From contig NZ_JAUSZM010000003.1 in assembly GCF_030817655.1 (NCBI RefSeq), positions 1,798,001-1,862,000 on the forward strand: 64,000 nucleotides of DNA, read 5' to 3'. The notes beneath the pieces were generated by a model. That model saw nothing but the letters and a program-made list of their open reading frames with translations, searched no databases and had not been told where the DNA came from. Made by a program: the position numbers and the translations under genes. The DNA comes from Streptomyces sp. V4I2. GTDB taxonomy: Bacteria; Actinomycetota; Actinomycetes; Streptomycetales; Streptomycetaceae. Within the stretch, counting starts at the first letter, position 1, and each line of letters starts with the position of its first letter. Shown piece after piece: positions 25,021 through 33,870 of the stretch.

Positions 25021-26181
25021 CTAGAGGACGTCGGCGCCCCACGCCGTCGCCTGCGGCAGGAACCTGTCCGTGGCCGCGTGTGCCGCCATGCGGGCGTTGC
25101 GCGCCTGGGCCTCGGGGCCGTCCGGCAGGTGGAACTCCTCCCCCGCCCGCGCGGAGCCGGCCTGCACGTCGGTGGCGGTCGCCAGCCGTCGGCTCACGTA
25201 CCGGTCGAGTGCGTCGGGTACGTCGGCCGGGGTCGCTCCCGCGAGGGCGTCACCGAGTACGGCCGCGTCCAGGATCGCCTGTGCCGCGCCCTGCGCCTGG
25301 AACGGCACCATCGCGTGGGCGCTGTCACCCAGCAGGGTCACCCGTCCGATGTTCCATCGGGCGAGCGGGGCACGGGTGTATAGGCCGTAGCGGAAGACCT
25401 GTCCCGCGCGTTCCAGGACGTCGAGCACGCGGGGGTCCCACCCGTCGAACTCCCGCAGTTGCTCTCCCGGTTCCGCCCGAGCGGTCCACGACTCCTGCGC
25501 CGCCTCCGTCCCGAACACGGCCACGACGTTGAGCAGTTCCCCGCGACGCACCCGGTAGTGGACGAAGTGCCGGCCCGGTCCGAGCCAGACGCCGAGTTGC
25601 GGCAGGTCCAGGTCGGCCACCTGGTCGGGCGGGAGCAGCGCCCGGTAGGCGGCGGTTTTCGAGAACACCGCCTCGTCCGCGCCGAAGAGCCACTGGCGGG
25701 CCGCGGACCGTATCCCGTCGGCTGCCACAACCAGGTCCGCGCGCAGGTGCTCGCCGCCGGCCGTGGTCACGTAGGCGGCCTCGTCGTCCTGGTCGATTCC
25801 CACGACAGCCGTGTTCAGGCGCACCGACCGGGGCGGCACCGCGGCGGCCAGGGCCTGGTGGAGATCGGCCCGGTGGAGCAGGAGGTAGGGCGCCCCGAAC
25901 GTGTCCTCGACCTCGCGGCCCAGCGCGTAGCGGCAGATCTCCGCTCCGTCGGACCAGGTGCGGAAGCTCAGGTGGGAGGGGCGGGCGGCGGGCGCGGCCA
26001 CCTCGTCGAGGAGGTCGAGTCGGCGCAGCACGCGGGTGGCGTGGGGCGCGAGTTGGATCCCGGCTCCGATCTCGGTGAATCGCGGCGTCTGCTCGACGAG
26101 TGTGACCTCATGGCCGGCGCGGCGCAGGCTCAGCGTCGCGGCCAGTCCCCCGATGCCCGCCCCTACGACGATCGCCCGCAT
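25021..26181 (-). CDS. FAD-dependent monooxygenase, salicylate hydroxylase-like
   Basis: A 386-residue class A flavoprotein hydroxylase. Motifs: GxGxxG in VVGAGIGGLAATLSL, the Glu-ending strand in VTLVEQ, the DG motif in VVAADGIRS, and the GD motif in VTLLGDSAHAM with PFQAQGAAQAI. The sequence fits the salicylate/3-hydroxybenzoate/6-hydroxynicotinate hydroxylase group, which adds one hydroxyl to an aromatic ring using NAD(P)H. It stands alone, convergent with mug, with no obvious ring-cleavage partner nearby, so the substrate remains open. It starts at an ATG with a weak ribosome site. Confidence 0.87.
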   Translation of the reverse strand: MRAIVVGAGIGGLAATLSLRRAGHEVTLVEQTPRFTEIGAGIQLAPHATRVLRRLDLLDEVAAPAARPSHLSFRTWSDGAEICRYALGREVEDTFGAPYLLLHRADLHQALAAAVPPRSVRLNTAVVGIDQDDEAAYVTTAGGEHLRADLVVAADGIRSAARQWLFGADEAVFSKTAAYRALLPPDQVADLDLPQLGVWLGPGRHFVHYRVRRGELLNVVAVFGTEAAQESWTARAEPGEQLREFDGWDPRVLDVLERAGQVFRYGLYTRAPLARWNIGRVTLLGDSAHAMVPFQAQGAAQAILDAAVLGDALAGATPADVPDALDRYVSRRLATATDVQAGSARAGEEFHLPDGPEAQARNARMAAHAATDRFLPQATAWGADVL

Positions 26182-26295
26182 GCCACGACCTCACCTCGAC
26201 GTCAGTCGCGTGCCCCTGTCCCGACCGGCGACCCTGCCGAACACGGGGGCCTCGGTCAACCGGAGACGTCCGAAATGGCCGGTAACAGCGCTCGG

Positions 26296-26736
26296 TCACG
26301 GCGGGTCGATCTCCGTGACCACGGCGAGGAGTCGGACCTCGTCGGACGGGTTGAGGTCGGCGACGGCCACCGCGGCCCAACGGCCGGTGCCCTCCGCCTC
26401 CCACACGTACGCGAGGCGTGCGTCCGCGCTGAGCAACGCCCACGGCTCGGGTATCTCCTCCCGCTCGGTACGCAACAGGGTGGTCTGCAGGCTCATCGGT
26501 GCCGTGTGTCCCCAGCGCGGCGCCAGCAGTTCGTACAGGGCGTCCCGGTCCTTCTCGTACTGCTCCACCGTCGTGGCGCGCACACCGCATTCGCTGTCCG
26601 CCGCACCCTGGCTTCTCTCTAACACCGCGACGTGGTACCCGGGTCCCTCCACGCCGACGTCCGAGGAGCCGCGCTCCGCCGGAAAGGGTCGGAAGCACAG
26701 CTCGTCGATGAGCGCGATGTGCCGTGCGATGTTCAT
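26296..26736 (-). CDS. hypothetical protein
   Basis: A 146-residue protein beginning MNIARHIALIDELCFRPFP. It is rich in acidic residues, has no signal peptide or membrane segment, and ends in strand-like AVADLNPSDEVRLLAVVTEIDP. No family was recognised. Third-codon-position GC is high in this frame, and the composition fits a soluble cytoplasmic protein. The ATG at 26736 was chosen over the longer open frame to 27489, which is the antisense/offset shadow of the permease gene. It lies between the monooxygenase and the ABC permease on the same strand, with 56-base and 114-base gaps. Confidence 0.65.
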   Translation of the reverse strand: MNIARHIALIDELCFRPFPAERGSSDVGVEGPGYHVAVLERSQGAADSECGVRATTVEQYEKDRDALYELLAPRWGHTAPMSLQTTLLRTEREEIPEPWALLSADARLAYVWEAEGTGRWAAVAVADLNPSDEVRLLAVVTEIDPP

Positions 26737-26792
26737 GTGGTCCAGTAAACCCGGCGCCACTGACAATTGGTGTGGCGTCAGACATCCCGGCG

Positions 26793-27518
26793 TCAGGCGT
26801 CCCGGCGCCGCACGCTCCACGCCCCCGCCAGCAGCGCCGCCGCCGTCCAGAGCGCGGTCACCGCGAGCCCGGACCACGGGCCCAGCGTGCCGTCGTACGT
26901 CTGGTGGAGGACCACCTGGCCGGCTCGGTCGGGCAGGAAGTCGGTGACGGTGCCCGCCGCGTCCCCGATGACGAACGAGACGACCAGGATGAACGGGATC
27001 AGAAGGGACAGCGTGGCGACTCCGCTGCGCAGCAGGGCAGCCAGACCGGCCGCGAACAGTGCCATCAGCATCAGGTAGGTCCCGCCGCCCACGACCCCGC
27101 GCAGCTGCTCCTCGACGGTGAGCCCGCTCGCCGCTTCGCCGAGGCCGGCCCGTGCCACGACGAGGGCAACGAAGGCGGTGAGCAGTCCCACGAGGAGGGC
27201 GGGTACGGCGATCGCGGTCACCTTGGCGGCGAACCAGCGTCCGCGCTGCGGCACCGCGGCGAAGGTCAGCCGGAGCCCACCCCCGTGGAGTTCTGACGAC
27301 ACGGCCATCGCACCGAAGGAGATCGCGGCGATCTGGCCGGGCGCGACCCCGGAGAGTGCCATGAACAGCGGGTCGAACTCGGGGTCGGACGTCTCGGAGA
27401 CCCCGGCGATGGCGGAGAACGCGGTGGTCGCGGCGAACACCGCCAGCAGTGCTCCGCACAGCGAGCGCAGTGTGCGGATCTTCAGCCACTCTGCGCGCAG
27501 AACGGGTGCGAACGACAT
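26793..27518 (-). CDS. ABC-2 type transporter permease
   Basis: A 241-residue membrane protein with six predicted helices: the N-terminal FAPVLRAEWLKIRTLRS is typical of ABC-2 permeases, followed by helices near 25-45, 60-80, 105-125, 145-165, 175-195 and 215-235. It ends with the basic tail SVRRRDA. Such permeases pair with one ATPase to export drugs, peptides or lipids. Its ATG comes one base after the ATPase stop, so the two form an operon. A two-component system is divergent on the other side and probably controls it. Confidence 0.87.
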   Translation of the reverse strand: MSFAPVLRAEWLKIRTLRSLCGALLAVFAATTAFSAIAGVSETSDPEFDPLFMALSGVAPGQIAAISFGAMAVSSELHGGGLRLTFAAVPQRGRWFAAKVTAIAVPALLVGLLTAFVALVVARAGLGEAASGLTVEEQLRGVVGGGTYLMLMALFAAGLAALLRSGVATLSLLIPFILVVSFVIGDAAGTVTDFLPDRAGQVVLHQTYDGTLGPWSGLAVTALWTAAALLAGAWSVRRRDA

Positions 27519-27519
27519 G

Positions 27520-28455
27520 TCAGGCCTCCTGCGGCTGCGTCGCGGACGGGTGGGCGGCGAACTCGGCTTCCGAGGCCGTGAGGTCGAGATAGGCCTGTTC
27601 CAACGTGCCTTCCACAGCGGCCAGTTCGAGGACCGGCACGCCCGCGCTCGACATGAGCCGGCCGATGTCGTCCACGCGCGCGTGGTGCACGGTCCAGTGC
27701 CCGTCCTCGTGCTGCTCGGCGTCGTGGCCGTGCCGGGCGAGGACCGCCTTGAGCGCGGTGGGGTCCGATGTACGGATGCGTACGCGGGGCCGCACGCGCG
27801 CGTGGATGAACTCCCGCATCGGGGTGTCGGCGAGCAGGCGACCGCGGCCGAGGACCACGAGATGGTCGGCGAAGGACGCGGTCTCGTTCATCAGATGGCT
27901 GGAGACCAGGATCGTGCGTCCCTCGGCCGCGAGCCGGCGCAGCAACTCGCGGATCCAGATGATGCCTTCGGGGTCGAGGCCGTTCGACGGCTCGTCGAGC
28001 ATGACCACCTCGGGGTCGCCGAGCAGGGCGCCGGCGATGCCGAGCCGCTGTCGCATGCCCAGGGAGTACGTCCGCACCCGGCGCCGCGCCACCGAGGCGA
28101 GCCCGGTCTCCTCCAGCAGTTCGTCGACCCGGCGGTCCGGGATGCGGTTGCCCGCCGCCAGGGTGCGCAGGTGGTCGCGGCCGGTGCGGGAGCCGTGTGC
28201 GGCCTGCGCGTCGAGCAGGGCGCCCACCTGGTGGAGGGGTTCGTGCAGCGTGGCGTAGGCACGGCCGCCGATCGTGGCGGAGCCGGAGGTCGGCCGGTCG
28301 AGGCCGAGCACCAGCCGCATGGTGGTGGACTTTCCGGCGCCGTTGGGGCCGAGGAAGCCGGTGACGCGGCCGGGCAGGACACGGAAGCTGAGGTGGTCGA
28401 CGGCTCGTCGGGTGCCGTACTCCTTGGTGAAGTCCTGGACGTCGATGCTGGTCAT
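27520..28455 (-). CDS. ABC transporter ATP-binding protein
   Basis: A 311-residue ATPase of the drug/antibiotic exporter class. Walker A is GPNGAGKST, the signature is YSLGMRQRLGIA, Walker B is EVVMLDEPSNGLDPEG, and the switch His is in LVSSHLMNE. The C-terminal extension of about 90 residues is normal for DrrA/BcrA-like subunits. The ATG at 28455 was chosen because it gives the standard MTSIDVQDFTKEYG start. The partner permease follows one base after its stop. It is divergent from the sensor kinase at 28565, with 109 bases between. Confidence 0.92.
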   Translation of the reverse strand: MTSIDVQDFTKEYGTRRAVDHLSFRVLPGRVTGFLGPNGAGKSTTMRLVLGLDRPTSGSATIGGRAYATLHEPLHQVGALLDAQAAHGSRTGRDHLRTLAAGNRIPDRRVDELLEETGLASVARRRVRTYSLGMRQRLGIAGALLGDPEVVMLDEPSNGLDPEGIIWIRELLRRLAAEGRTILVSSHLMNETASFADHLVVLGRGRLLADTPMREFIHARVRPRVRIRTSDPTALKAVLARHGHDAEQHEDGHWTVHHARVDDIGRLMSSAGVPVLELAAVEGTLEQAYLDLTASEAEFAAHPSATQPQEA

Positions 28456-28564
28456 GGCAGCAGCCTGGCCGCGGGGAGCGGGGCGGGGCCTCCCCCGGCG
28501 CGTGGAGATCGTCTCCCCCGTGCGGGGGAGGTCCGTTGTCAGTGGCGGCTGGCACGATGACGAA

Positions 28565-29734
28565 ATGGCCCGCATGCTGCGCCCGTTCGGTCGGGCGGTG
28601 ACGTACACACGATTGCTGCATCTGTTCATCGCCGTCGTGTGGCCGAGCATGTGGCTGTTCATCGAGGAAGCGTGGTGGACCTGGGTGGTGGCGGCCGCGG
28701 TGCTCGCCCCGGTCGGGCTGGTGCCCGCGATGCGCACCGTGGAGGGGCTGCAGGCCAGGCTGTTGCTGACCGGTCACAGGCCCGACAATGAGAGCACCGA
28801 GATCGTCGTCGCGCCGTCCGCCTCCTGGGGCGACCGGGGGCGGCTCGTCGTGTGGCTGGAGACGCGGCTGCTGCTCGGCTGCGCGACCTCGTTCCTCACC
28901 GTTCAACTGCTCCTCGCCTCGGTCGACTTGGTGTCGGCGGCGTTCGGCCGTGACGTCGAGGAGGGTGTGCTGCTCCTCCTCGACGGTCACTACTGGTGGC
29001 ACATCCTGCTCGTGCCCCTGACGCTGGTCGCGCTGGCGGTGACCGTGGTCGCCCCGGGCCGGCTCATCACCGCACTCGCCCGCCGCCTCCTCGGCCCCTC
29101 CCCCGCGGAGCGGCTCGCCGCCATGGAGGAGCGCACCGAACAGCTGCTGGAGCGCACCCGCATCGCCCGCGAACTGCACGACTCCATCGGCCATGCGCTG
29201 ACCGTCGCCGTGGTGCAGGCGGGCGCGGCACGCGCGGCGAAGGACCCCGCGTTCACCGACCGGGCCCTGGACGCCATCGAGGAGACCGGCCGGGCCGCGC
29301 TGGAGGACCTGGAACGAGTGCTGGGCATCCTGCGGGAGTCGCAGCGGCCTGTCAGCAGTCGCCCGACGCTCACCGACGCCGACCGTCTGCTGGAGTCGGC
29401 CCGCGCCTCCGGGGCGAAGGTCGACGTCGACGTGACCGGGCCCCTGGACACCGTGCCGGGACCGGTCTCCCGCGAGGGCTACCGCATCCTCCAGGAGTCA
29501 CTGACCAACGTGTTGCGGCACGCGGGAGCCGTCCCCGTGCGGATCCGCATCGAGGTTGACGACAGCAGTCTCGGCCTAGAGGTGCGCAATCCGCTCACCG
29601 CCGAGATACCGGGTCCCGGCCGGGGCAGCGGCCTGCGCGGCATACGCGAGCGCGCGGCCCTGCTCGGCGGCCGTGCGCACACCGGGCCGGACGAGGGCGA
29701 CTGGCAGGTGCAGGTCGAACTGCCGTTGCGTTGA
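28565..29734 (+). CDS. two-component sensor histidine kinase (NarL/DesK type)
   Basis: A 389-residue kinase. Four hydrophobic segments lie in the first 190 residues (about 15-55 and 95-175), followed by a HisKA_3 dimerisation domain with the phospho-acceptor in [15 protein letters not shown], and an HATPase with the N-box [11 protein letters not shown] and G-box [11 protein letters not shown]. The ATG at 28565 is used; a second ATG three codons later is possible. The response regulator starts 14 bases after its stop. The divergent ABC exporter suggests sensing of a toxic or envelope-active compound and induction of its export. Confidence 0.9.
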   Translation: MARMLRPFGRAVTYTRLLHLFIAVVWPSMWLFIEEAWWTWVVAAAVLAPVGLVPAMRTVEGLQARLLLTGHRPDNESTEIVVAPSASWGDRGRLVVWLETRLLLGCATSFLTVQLLLASVDLVSAAFGRDVEEGVLLLLDGHYWWHILLVPLTLVALAVTVVAPGRLITALARRLLGPSPAERLAAMEERTEQLLERTRIARELHDSIGHALTVAVVQAGAARAAKDPAFTDRALDAIEETGRAALEDLERVLGILRESQRPVSSRPTLTDADRLLESARASGAKVDVDVTGPLDTVPGPVSREGYRILQESLTNVLRHAGAVPVRIRIEVDDSSLGLEVRNPLTAEIPGPGRGSGLRGIRERAALLGGRAHTGPDEGDWQVQVELPLR

Positions 29735-29748
29735 TCTACGCTGGCCGG

Positions 29749-30411
29749 ATGCCGGTCACCGTTCTCCTCGTCGACGACGAGCCGCTCGTACGTGCCGGTC
29801 TGCGGGCCGTGCTGGAGGCGCAGCCCGACATCGAGGTCGTCGGGGAGGCGGCCGACGGGGCGGCGGTGATCCCGCTGGTGCGGCAGCTGCGGCCCGACGT
29901 GGTCGCCATGGACGTACGCATGCCGCTGCTGGACGGCATCGAGGCCACGCGCGCGGTGCTGCGGACGGTCGACGATCCGCCGAAGATCCTCGTGATCACT
30001 ACGTTCGAGAACGACGAGTACGTCTACGAGGCGCTGCGGGCCGGGGCCGACGGGTTCCTGCTGAAGCGGGCGCGGCCGGCCGAGATCGTGCACGCGGTGC
30101 GGCTGGTCGCCGAGGGCGAGTCGCTGCTGTTCCCGGCCTCGGTGCGGCAGCTCGCCGCCGAGTACGGCGACGACGGCGGCAACCGCGCGGCCCGCGCCGT
30201 GATGGAGCGCGCCCAGCTGACCGAGCGGGAGGCCGAGGTGCTGCGGCTGATGGCCCGCGGCCTGTCGAACGCGGAGATCGCCGCCCGGCTGGTGGTCGGG
30301 ACGGAGACGGTGAAGTCGCACGTCAGCGCCGTACTGGCGAAGCTGGGGGCGCGGGATCGTACGCAGGCCGTGATCGCGGCGTACGAGTCGGGGTTCGTGG
30401 CGCCCGGCTGA
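29749..30411 (+). CDS. response regulator, LuxR/NarL type
   Basis: A 220-residue regulator. The receiver domain (1-120) has the acidic pair VDDEPL, the phospho-accepting Asp in [10 protein letters not shown], the Thr in VITTFE and the Lys in LLKRARP. The C-terminal LuxR helix-turn-helix (about 150-212) is [18 protein letters not shown] followed by [10 protein letters not shown]. It is the partner of the kinase immediately upstream. It probably acts on the divergent ABC exporter promoter and perhaps on its own operon. The ATG at 29749 was preferred to the TTG at 29731, which overlaps the kinase stop. Confidence 0.92.
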   Translation: MPVTVLLVDDEPLVRAGLRAVLEAQPDIEVVGEAADGAAVIPLVRQLRPDVVAMDVRMPLLDGIEATRAVLRTVDDPPKILVITTFENDEYVYEALRAGADGFLLKRARPAEIVHAVRLVAEGESLLFPASVRQLAAEYGDDGGNRAARAVMERAQLTEREAEVLRLMARGLSNAEIAARLVVGTETVKSHVSAVLAKLGARDRTQAVIAAYESGFVAPG

Positions 30412-30591
30412 CCGGAACGCGTCGGCGGGCCGGTGGCCGACCGACGGGAAAGCCGCGAGGGAACCCGGATGGCCACCGGCTGGATCCGGTCGGCGGGGCC
30501 GGGCGGCCGTCTCGCGCGTCCCGGCACTCGCCGGGGTCCGCCGCGCCGAGTACGATCCGGCCAACACGCGCACGAGCTGGGAGGACGGACG

Positions 30592-31749
30592 TTGGGGCGG
30601 CTGACCGGCGGGGATCCCTCGCTGCTGCGAAGGATCAATTCCGCGGTGGTGCTGCACGCGCTGCGCGCCACCGACTGCGCGACGCTGACCGAGATCACCC
30701 GGGTGACCGGACTGTCCCGGCCGACCGTCGAAGGTGTCGTCGAAGGGCTCATCGAGGCCGGTTACGTCGTCGAGAAGGCGGCGGACGAGAGCGTGGAGCG
30801 GCGGCAGGGGCGGCCCGCGCGGCGGTTCCGGTTCCGGGCCGAGGCCGGGCATCTGCTGGGGGTGGAGATCGGGGCGCACCGCGTAGCCGCGCTCCTGTCC
30901 GACCTGGACGGCCGGATCATCGGCGCGCAGGCCAAGGACGTCGACGAGACGGCCTCGGCGGACGAGCGCCTGGAGCGGCTGCGCACCGCGGTGGCCGAAC
31001 TGCTGCGCCGGGCCGGTGTCCCGCGCGGCTCGCTGCGGGCCGTGGGCGTCGCCACGCCGGGGATCGTCGAAGCGGACGGCACGGTCCGGCTGGGGACCGC
31101 GCTGCCCGAATGGACGGGGCTGCGCCTCGGCGAGCGGCTGAGCCGCTCCTTCAAGTGTCCGGTGCTGGTCGAGAACGACGCCAACGCGGCGGCGGTCGCC
31201 GAGCACTGGAAGGGATCCGCCACCGAGTCCGACGACATCGTGTTCGTGCTGGCCGGGCTGAGCCCGGGCGCCGGCGCGCTGATCGGCGGACAGCTGCACC
31301 GCGGCTACGGCGGGGCGGCCGGCGAGATCGGCGCCCTGCACCTGCTGGGCCGTGAGGTCACCCCGGAGACACTGCTGTCCACCACGGGCGAGCCCCTGCA
31401 CCCGCTGGACGAGCAGGCGGTCGCCGAGGTCTTCGCGCAGGCCCGCGAGGGCGACCAGCGGGCCCGCGCGGCCGTCGACCGGTTCATCCAGCGGCTCGTG
31501 CACGACGTGGCGGCACTCGTGCTGGCCCTCGATCCGGAGCTGGTCGTGGTCGGCGGCTGGGCGGCCGGACTGGACGGCGTACTGGAACCGCTGCGCAGTG
31601 AGCTGGCGCGCTACTGTCTGCGGCCCCCGAAGGTCGCCCTCTCGCTGCTGGGCGAGGCGGCCGTGGCCACCGGCGCGCTGCGGCTGGCCCTCGACCACGT
31701 GGAGGAGCAGCTGTTCGCGGTGGAGGGGACGATGACCGCCCGGCGGTGA
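30592..31749 (+). CDS. ROK family transcriptional regulator
   Basis: A 385-residue protein with an N-terminal winged helix (about 10-75: LTEITRVTGLSRPTVEGVV) and a ROK sugar-kinase-like domain: GVEIGAHRVAALLSDLDG, VATPGIVEADG, VENDANAAAVAEH and GLSPGAGALIGG. The TTG at 30592 was chosen because GGGAGG lies 6 bases upstream; earlier in-frame starts lack one. The zinc-binding Cys cluster found in many ROK proteins after the catalytic region is absent (EIGALHLLG instead). It probably senses a sugar or sugar phosphate. No sugar transporter is adjacent. Confidence 0.87.
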   Translation: MGRLTGGDPSLLRRINSAVVLHALRATDCATLTEITRVTGLSRPTVEGVVEGLIEAGYVVEKAADESVERRQGRPARRFRFRAEAGHLLGVEIGAHRVAALLSDLDGRIIGAQAKDVDETASADERLERLRTAVAELLRRAGVPRGSLRAVGVATPGIVEADGTVRLGTALPEWTGLRLGERLSRSFKCPVLVENDANAAAVAEHWKGSATESDDIVFVLAGLSPGAGALIGGQLHRGYGGAAGEIGALHLLGREVTPETLLSTTGEPLHPLDEQAVAEVFAQAREGDQRARAAVDRFIQRLVHDVAALVLALDPELVVVGGWAAGLDGVLEPLRSELARYCLRPPKVALSLLGEAAVATGALRLALDHVEEQLFAVEGTMTARR

Positions 31750-31766
31750 GGGCCACCCGCACGCAA

Positions 31767-31796
31767 CAGCGCCCCGCAGACGGCTGCGGGGCGCTG
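31767..31796. terminator. bidirectional hairpin terminator
   Basis: A perfect 13-bp GC-rich stem, 31767-31779 with 31784-31796, loop ACGG. It sits between the convergent ROK and GntR genes and can serve both strands. Confidence 0.85.
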
Positions 31797-31852
31797 AGCA
31801 TGGCACTACGGCGGTCAGGACGCCCGGCGCTCCGGGGCACCGACCAGGTGAC

Positions 31853-32614
31853 TCAGGAGGCCCGCCGCTCGGGCCCCTGGTGGATCTCCACGCCGCCGGA
31901 GTCCCCGAAGGTCAGCCGGCAGGTGTCCGCGCGGTAGGTGGCGACGGAGACCGCGGCCGTGCGGCCCTCGGCGATGTAGCGGGTGGTGACGACGAGGACG
32001 GGCGCCCCGGGGAGCCGGTCCAGCTGCCGGGCGTCGTCCGCGCGGGCGGAGCCCAGCTCGACGGCGCTCTCCTGGCCCTCCAGCTCCAGGCGCTGGAGCT
32101 CGCGCAGGACGGCACGCGCGCGTGCGGCGCCGGCGGGCGCGTCTATGGCGGAGAGGTCGGGCACCGCCGACTGAGCGATGTAGAGCAGCTCGGCGGCGAC
32201 GGGCTGGCCGTGGGTCGTGCGGGAGCGGCGCACCAGGTGCACGTTCTGCTCGGCGCCGGTCTCCAGGGCGGCCGCGACGGCCGCGGGCGGCACCTCCAGG
32301 GCGCAGTCGACGGGCTGCCAGTCGTCGCCGGCGGCTCCCGGCCAGACGTGCTGCTCCATGCCGACGGCCACGCCCACGCGCGGCGGGGCGACGGTCGTAC
32401 CGACTCCGCGGCGGCGCTGCAGGCGGCCTTCCAGTTCGAGCTGCTCCAGGGCCTGGCGGAGCGTGGCGCGGGCCACGCCGAAGCGGGCGGCGAGGTCGCG
32501 TTCGTTGGGCAGGATCTCGCCCACCGTGAACTCGGTGTCCAGTGCCTCACTCAGCACGGTCTTGAGATGCCAGTACTTCGGTTCCGGCACCGTTTCCAGC
32601 TGCGTGGTCCCCAC
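31853..32614 (-). CDS. GntR family regulator, HutC/UTRA type
   Basis: A 253-residue regulator. The N-terminal winged helix (about 12-80) includes ILPNERDLAARFGVARATLR and GRLQRRRGVGTTV. The C-terminal UTRA ligand domain (about 95-245) includes VHLVRRSRTTHGQPVA, VLVVTTRYIAEG and FGDSGGVEIHQG. UTRA proteins answer to amino-sugar phosphates, histidine intermediates or similar small molecules. A good promoter lies upstream on the same strand (TTGACC, 17 bases, TATGGT). Terminator-separated from the ROK gene; no operon partner is visible. Confidence 0.9.
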   Translation of the reverse strand: MGTTQLETVPEPKYWHLKTVLSEALDTEFTVGEILPNERDLAARFGVARATLRQALEQLELEGRLQRRRGVGTTVAPPRVGVAVGMEQHVWPGAAGDDWQPVDCALEVPPAAVAAALETGAEQNVHLVRRSRTTHGQPVAAELLYIAQSAVPDLSAIDAPAGAARARAVLRELQRLELEGQESAVELGSARADDARQLDRLPGAPVLVVTTRYIAEGRTAAVSVATYRADTCRLTFGDSGGVEIHQGPERRAS

Positions 32615-32690
32615 CCTTGCCTCCGCAATCGCCGTTGTCCCGCGGCGTTTTAGCGCCCTTGTTTATTAAAGGTTGTTGCACTTCTCTGCG

Positions 32691-32719
32691 ACCATAGGAC
32701 GACCCCTACCCTTGGTCAA
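32691..32719 (-). promoter_or_regulatory. sigma-70-type promoter of the gntR-like gene
   Basis: On the reverse strand, TTGACC (32719-32714) and TATGGT (32696-32691) are separated by exactly 17 bases. This leaves a leader of about 75 bases before the GntR start, with an unusually AT-rich patch (TTTAATAAAC) around 32661-32672 that could hold an operator. Confidence 0.65.
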
Positions 32720-32808
32720 GACCAATCCTCGATCCCTGACGCAACGGACGACGGCGTTGCCGGGCAGCGTTCACGAGGCGTTCGTACAACAGGGCCGGAG
32801 GCCGGGCG

Positions 32809-33696
32809 TCAGAAGGCGGCCAGGGACCGCAGCTTGTCGGGGTTGCGGATGACGTAGACGGACTGGATGCGCCCGTCCAGGACGTCCAGCTGGAGGACGG
32901 AGTCGGGCTTGTCGCCGGACAGGACCAGGATGGCGGGCCCCGCGTTGAGTTCCAGGAAGCGGAAGGACAGGTCCGGGATGCCGCCCTTCTCCGCGACGCC
33001 GATCATGAAGCGGCCCACCTTGTCGGCCGTCTCCAGCACCCGCAGCGGCGCCTTCGCCTTGCCTCCGCTGTCGCCCACGAGCCGCACGTCCGGGGCGAGC
33101 AGGGACATCAGTCCTTCCAGGTCGCCCTCCCCGGCGGCGGCGAGGAACCGCTCGGTGAGGTCGCGGCGCTGCACGGGGTCGACCTGGTAGCGCGGCCGGC
33201 GCTCTTCGACGTGCTTGCGGGCCCGCCCGGCGAGCTGCCGCACGGCCGGTTCGCCGCGCTCCAGCATGGCGGCGATGTCGGCGTACGGGTAGCCGAAGGC
33301 CTCCCTGAGGACGAACACCGCGCGTTCCAGGGGCGACAGCGACTCCAGGACGACGAGCACGGCGAGGGAGACGGAGTCGGCGAGGACCGCTCGTTCCGCG
33401 GTGTCGGGCACGGTGTCCCCGAAGTCGGTGACGTAGGGCTCCGGCAGCCACGGGCCGACGTAGGTCTCGCCGCGTGCCTTGACCTGGCGCAGCCGGTCGA
33501 TGGCGAGCCGGGTGGTGATCCGCACCAGATAGGCGCGCGGTTCGCGCACCTCGGTGCGGTCGGCGCCCGACCAGCGCAGCCAGGCCTCCTGCACGACGTC
33601 CTCCGCGTCGGCCACCCGCCCGAGCATGCGGTAGGCGACGCCCAGGAGGACGGGGCGGTGCTCTTCGAAGACGTCGGTCACGGTGTCGGCTGTCAC
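32809..33696 (-). CDS. ECF41-type RNA polymerase sigma factor
   Basis: A 295-residue ECF sigma factor. Region 2 (about 10-75) has GVAYRMLGRVADAEDVVQEAW, and region 4 (about 110-165) has SPLERAVFVLREAFGYPYADI. A C-terminal SnoaL-like domain (about 175-290) carries the marks of the ECF41 group: the D-x-G-G-K element in VGDSGGKAKAP and the NPDKL element near the end. In this group the C-terminal domain regulates activity in place of an anti-sigma factor. ECF41 genes usually sit beside a carboxymuconolactone decarboxylase-like or oxidoreductase target; here the divergent neighbour is an alpha/beta hydrolase. Confidence 0.92.
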   Translation of the reverse strand: MTADTVTDVFEEHRPVLLGVAYRMLGRVADAEDVVQEAWLRWSGADRTEVREPRAYLVRITTRLAIDRLRQVKARGETYVGPWLPEPYVTDFGDTVPDTAERAVLADSVSLAVLVVLESLSPLERAVFVLREAFGYPYADIAAMLERGEPAVRQLAGRARKHVEERRPRYQVDPVQRRDLTERFLAAAGEGDLEGLMSLLAPDVRLVGDSGGKAKAPLRVLETADKVGRFMIGVAEKGGIPDLSFRFLELNAGPAILVLSGDKPDSVLQLDVLDGRIQSVYVIRNPDKLRSLAAF

Positions 33697-33870
33697 GGCT
33701 CCATCCCAACCGACACCCGCGGTCGTGTCCAGGCGATTGTGGTGCGCGCCGCCCCAGGAGCCCCAGCCCCAGCCCCGGGGCCCTCAAGGGGCTACCCGCC
33801 GGTAGCAATTGCTGACAAGCTGTCTACCCCGCGTTCGTCAACGAGTTCCCCACCGTCGAGGAGCAGCCCC

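Noticed and set aside
27482..29194. A 570-codon reverse frame across the ABC ATPase and sensor kinase
   Set aside because: It is in a different frame from the ATPase gene and antisense to the kinase gene, with no recognisable domain.
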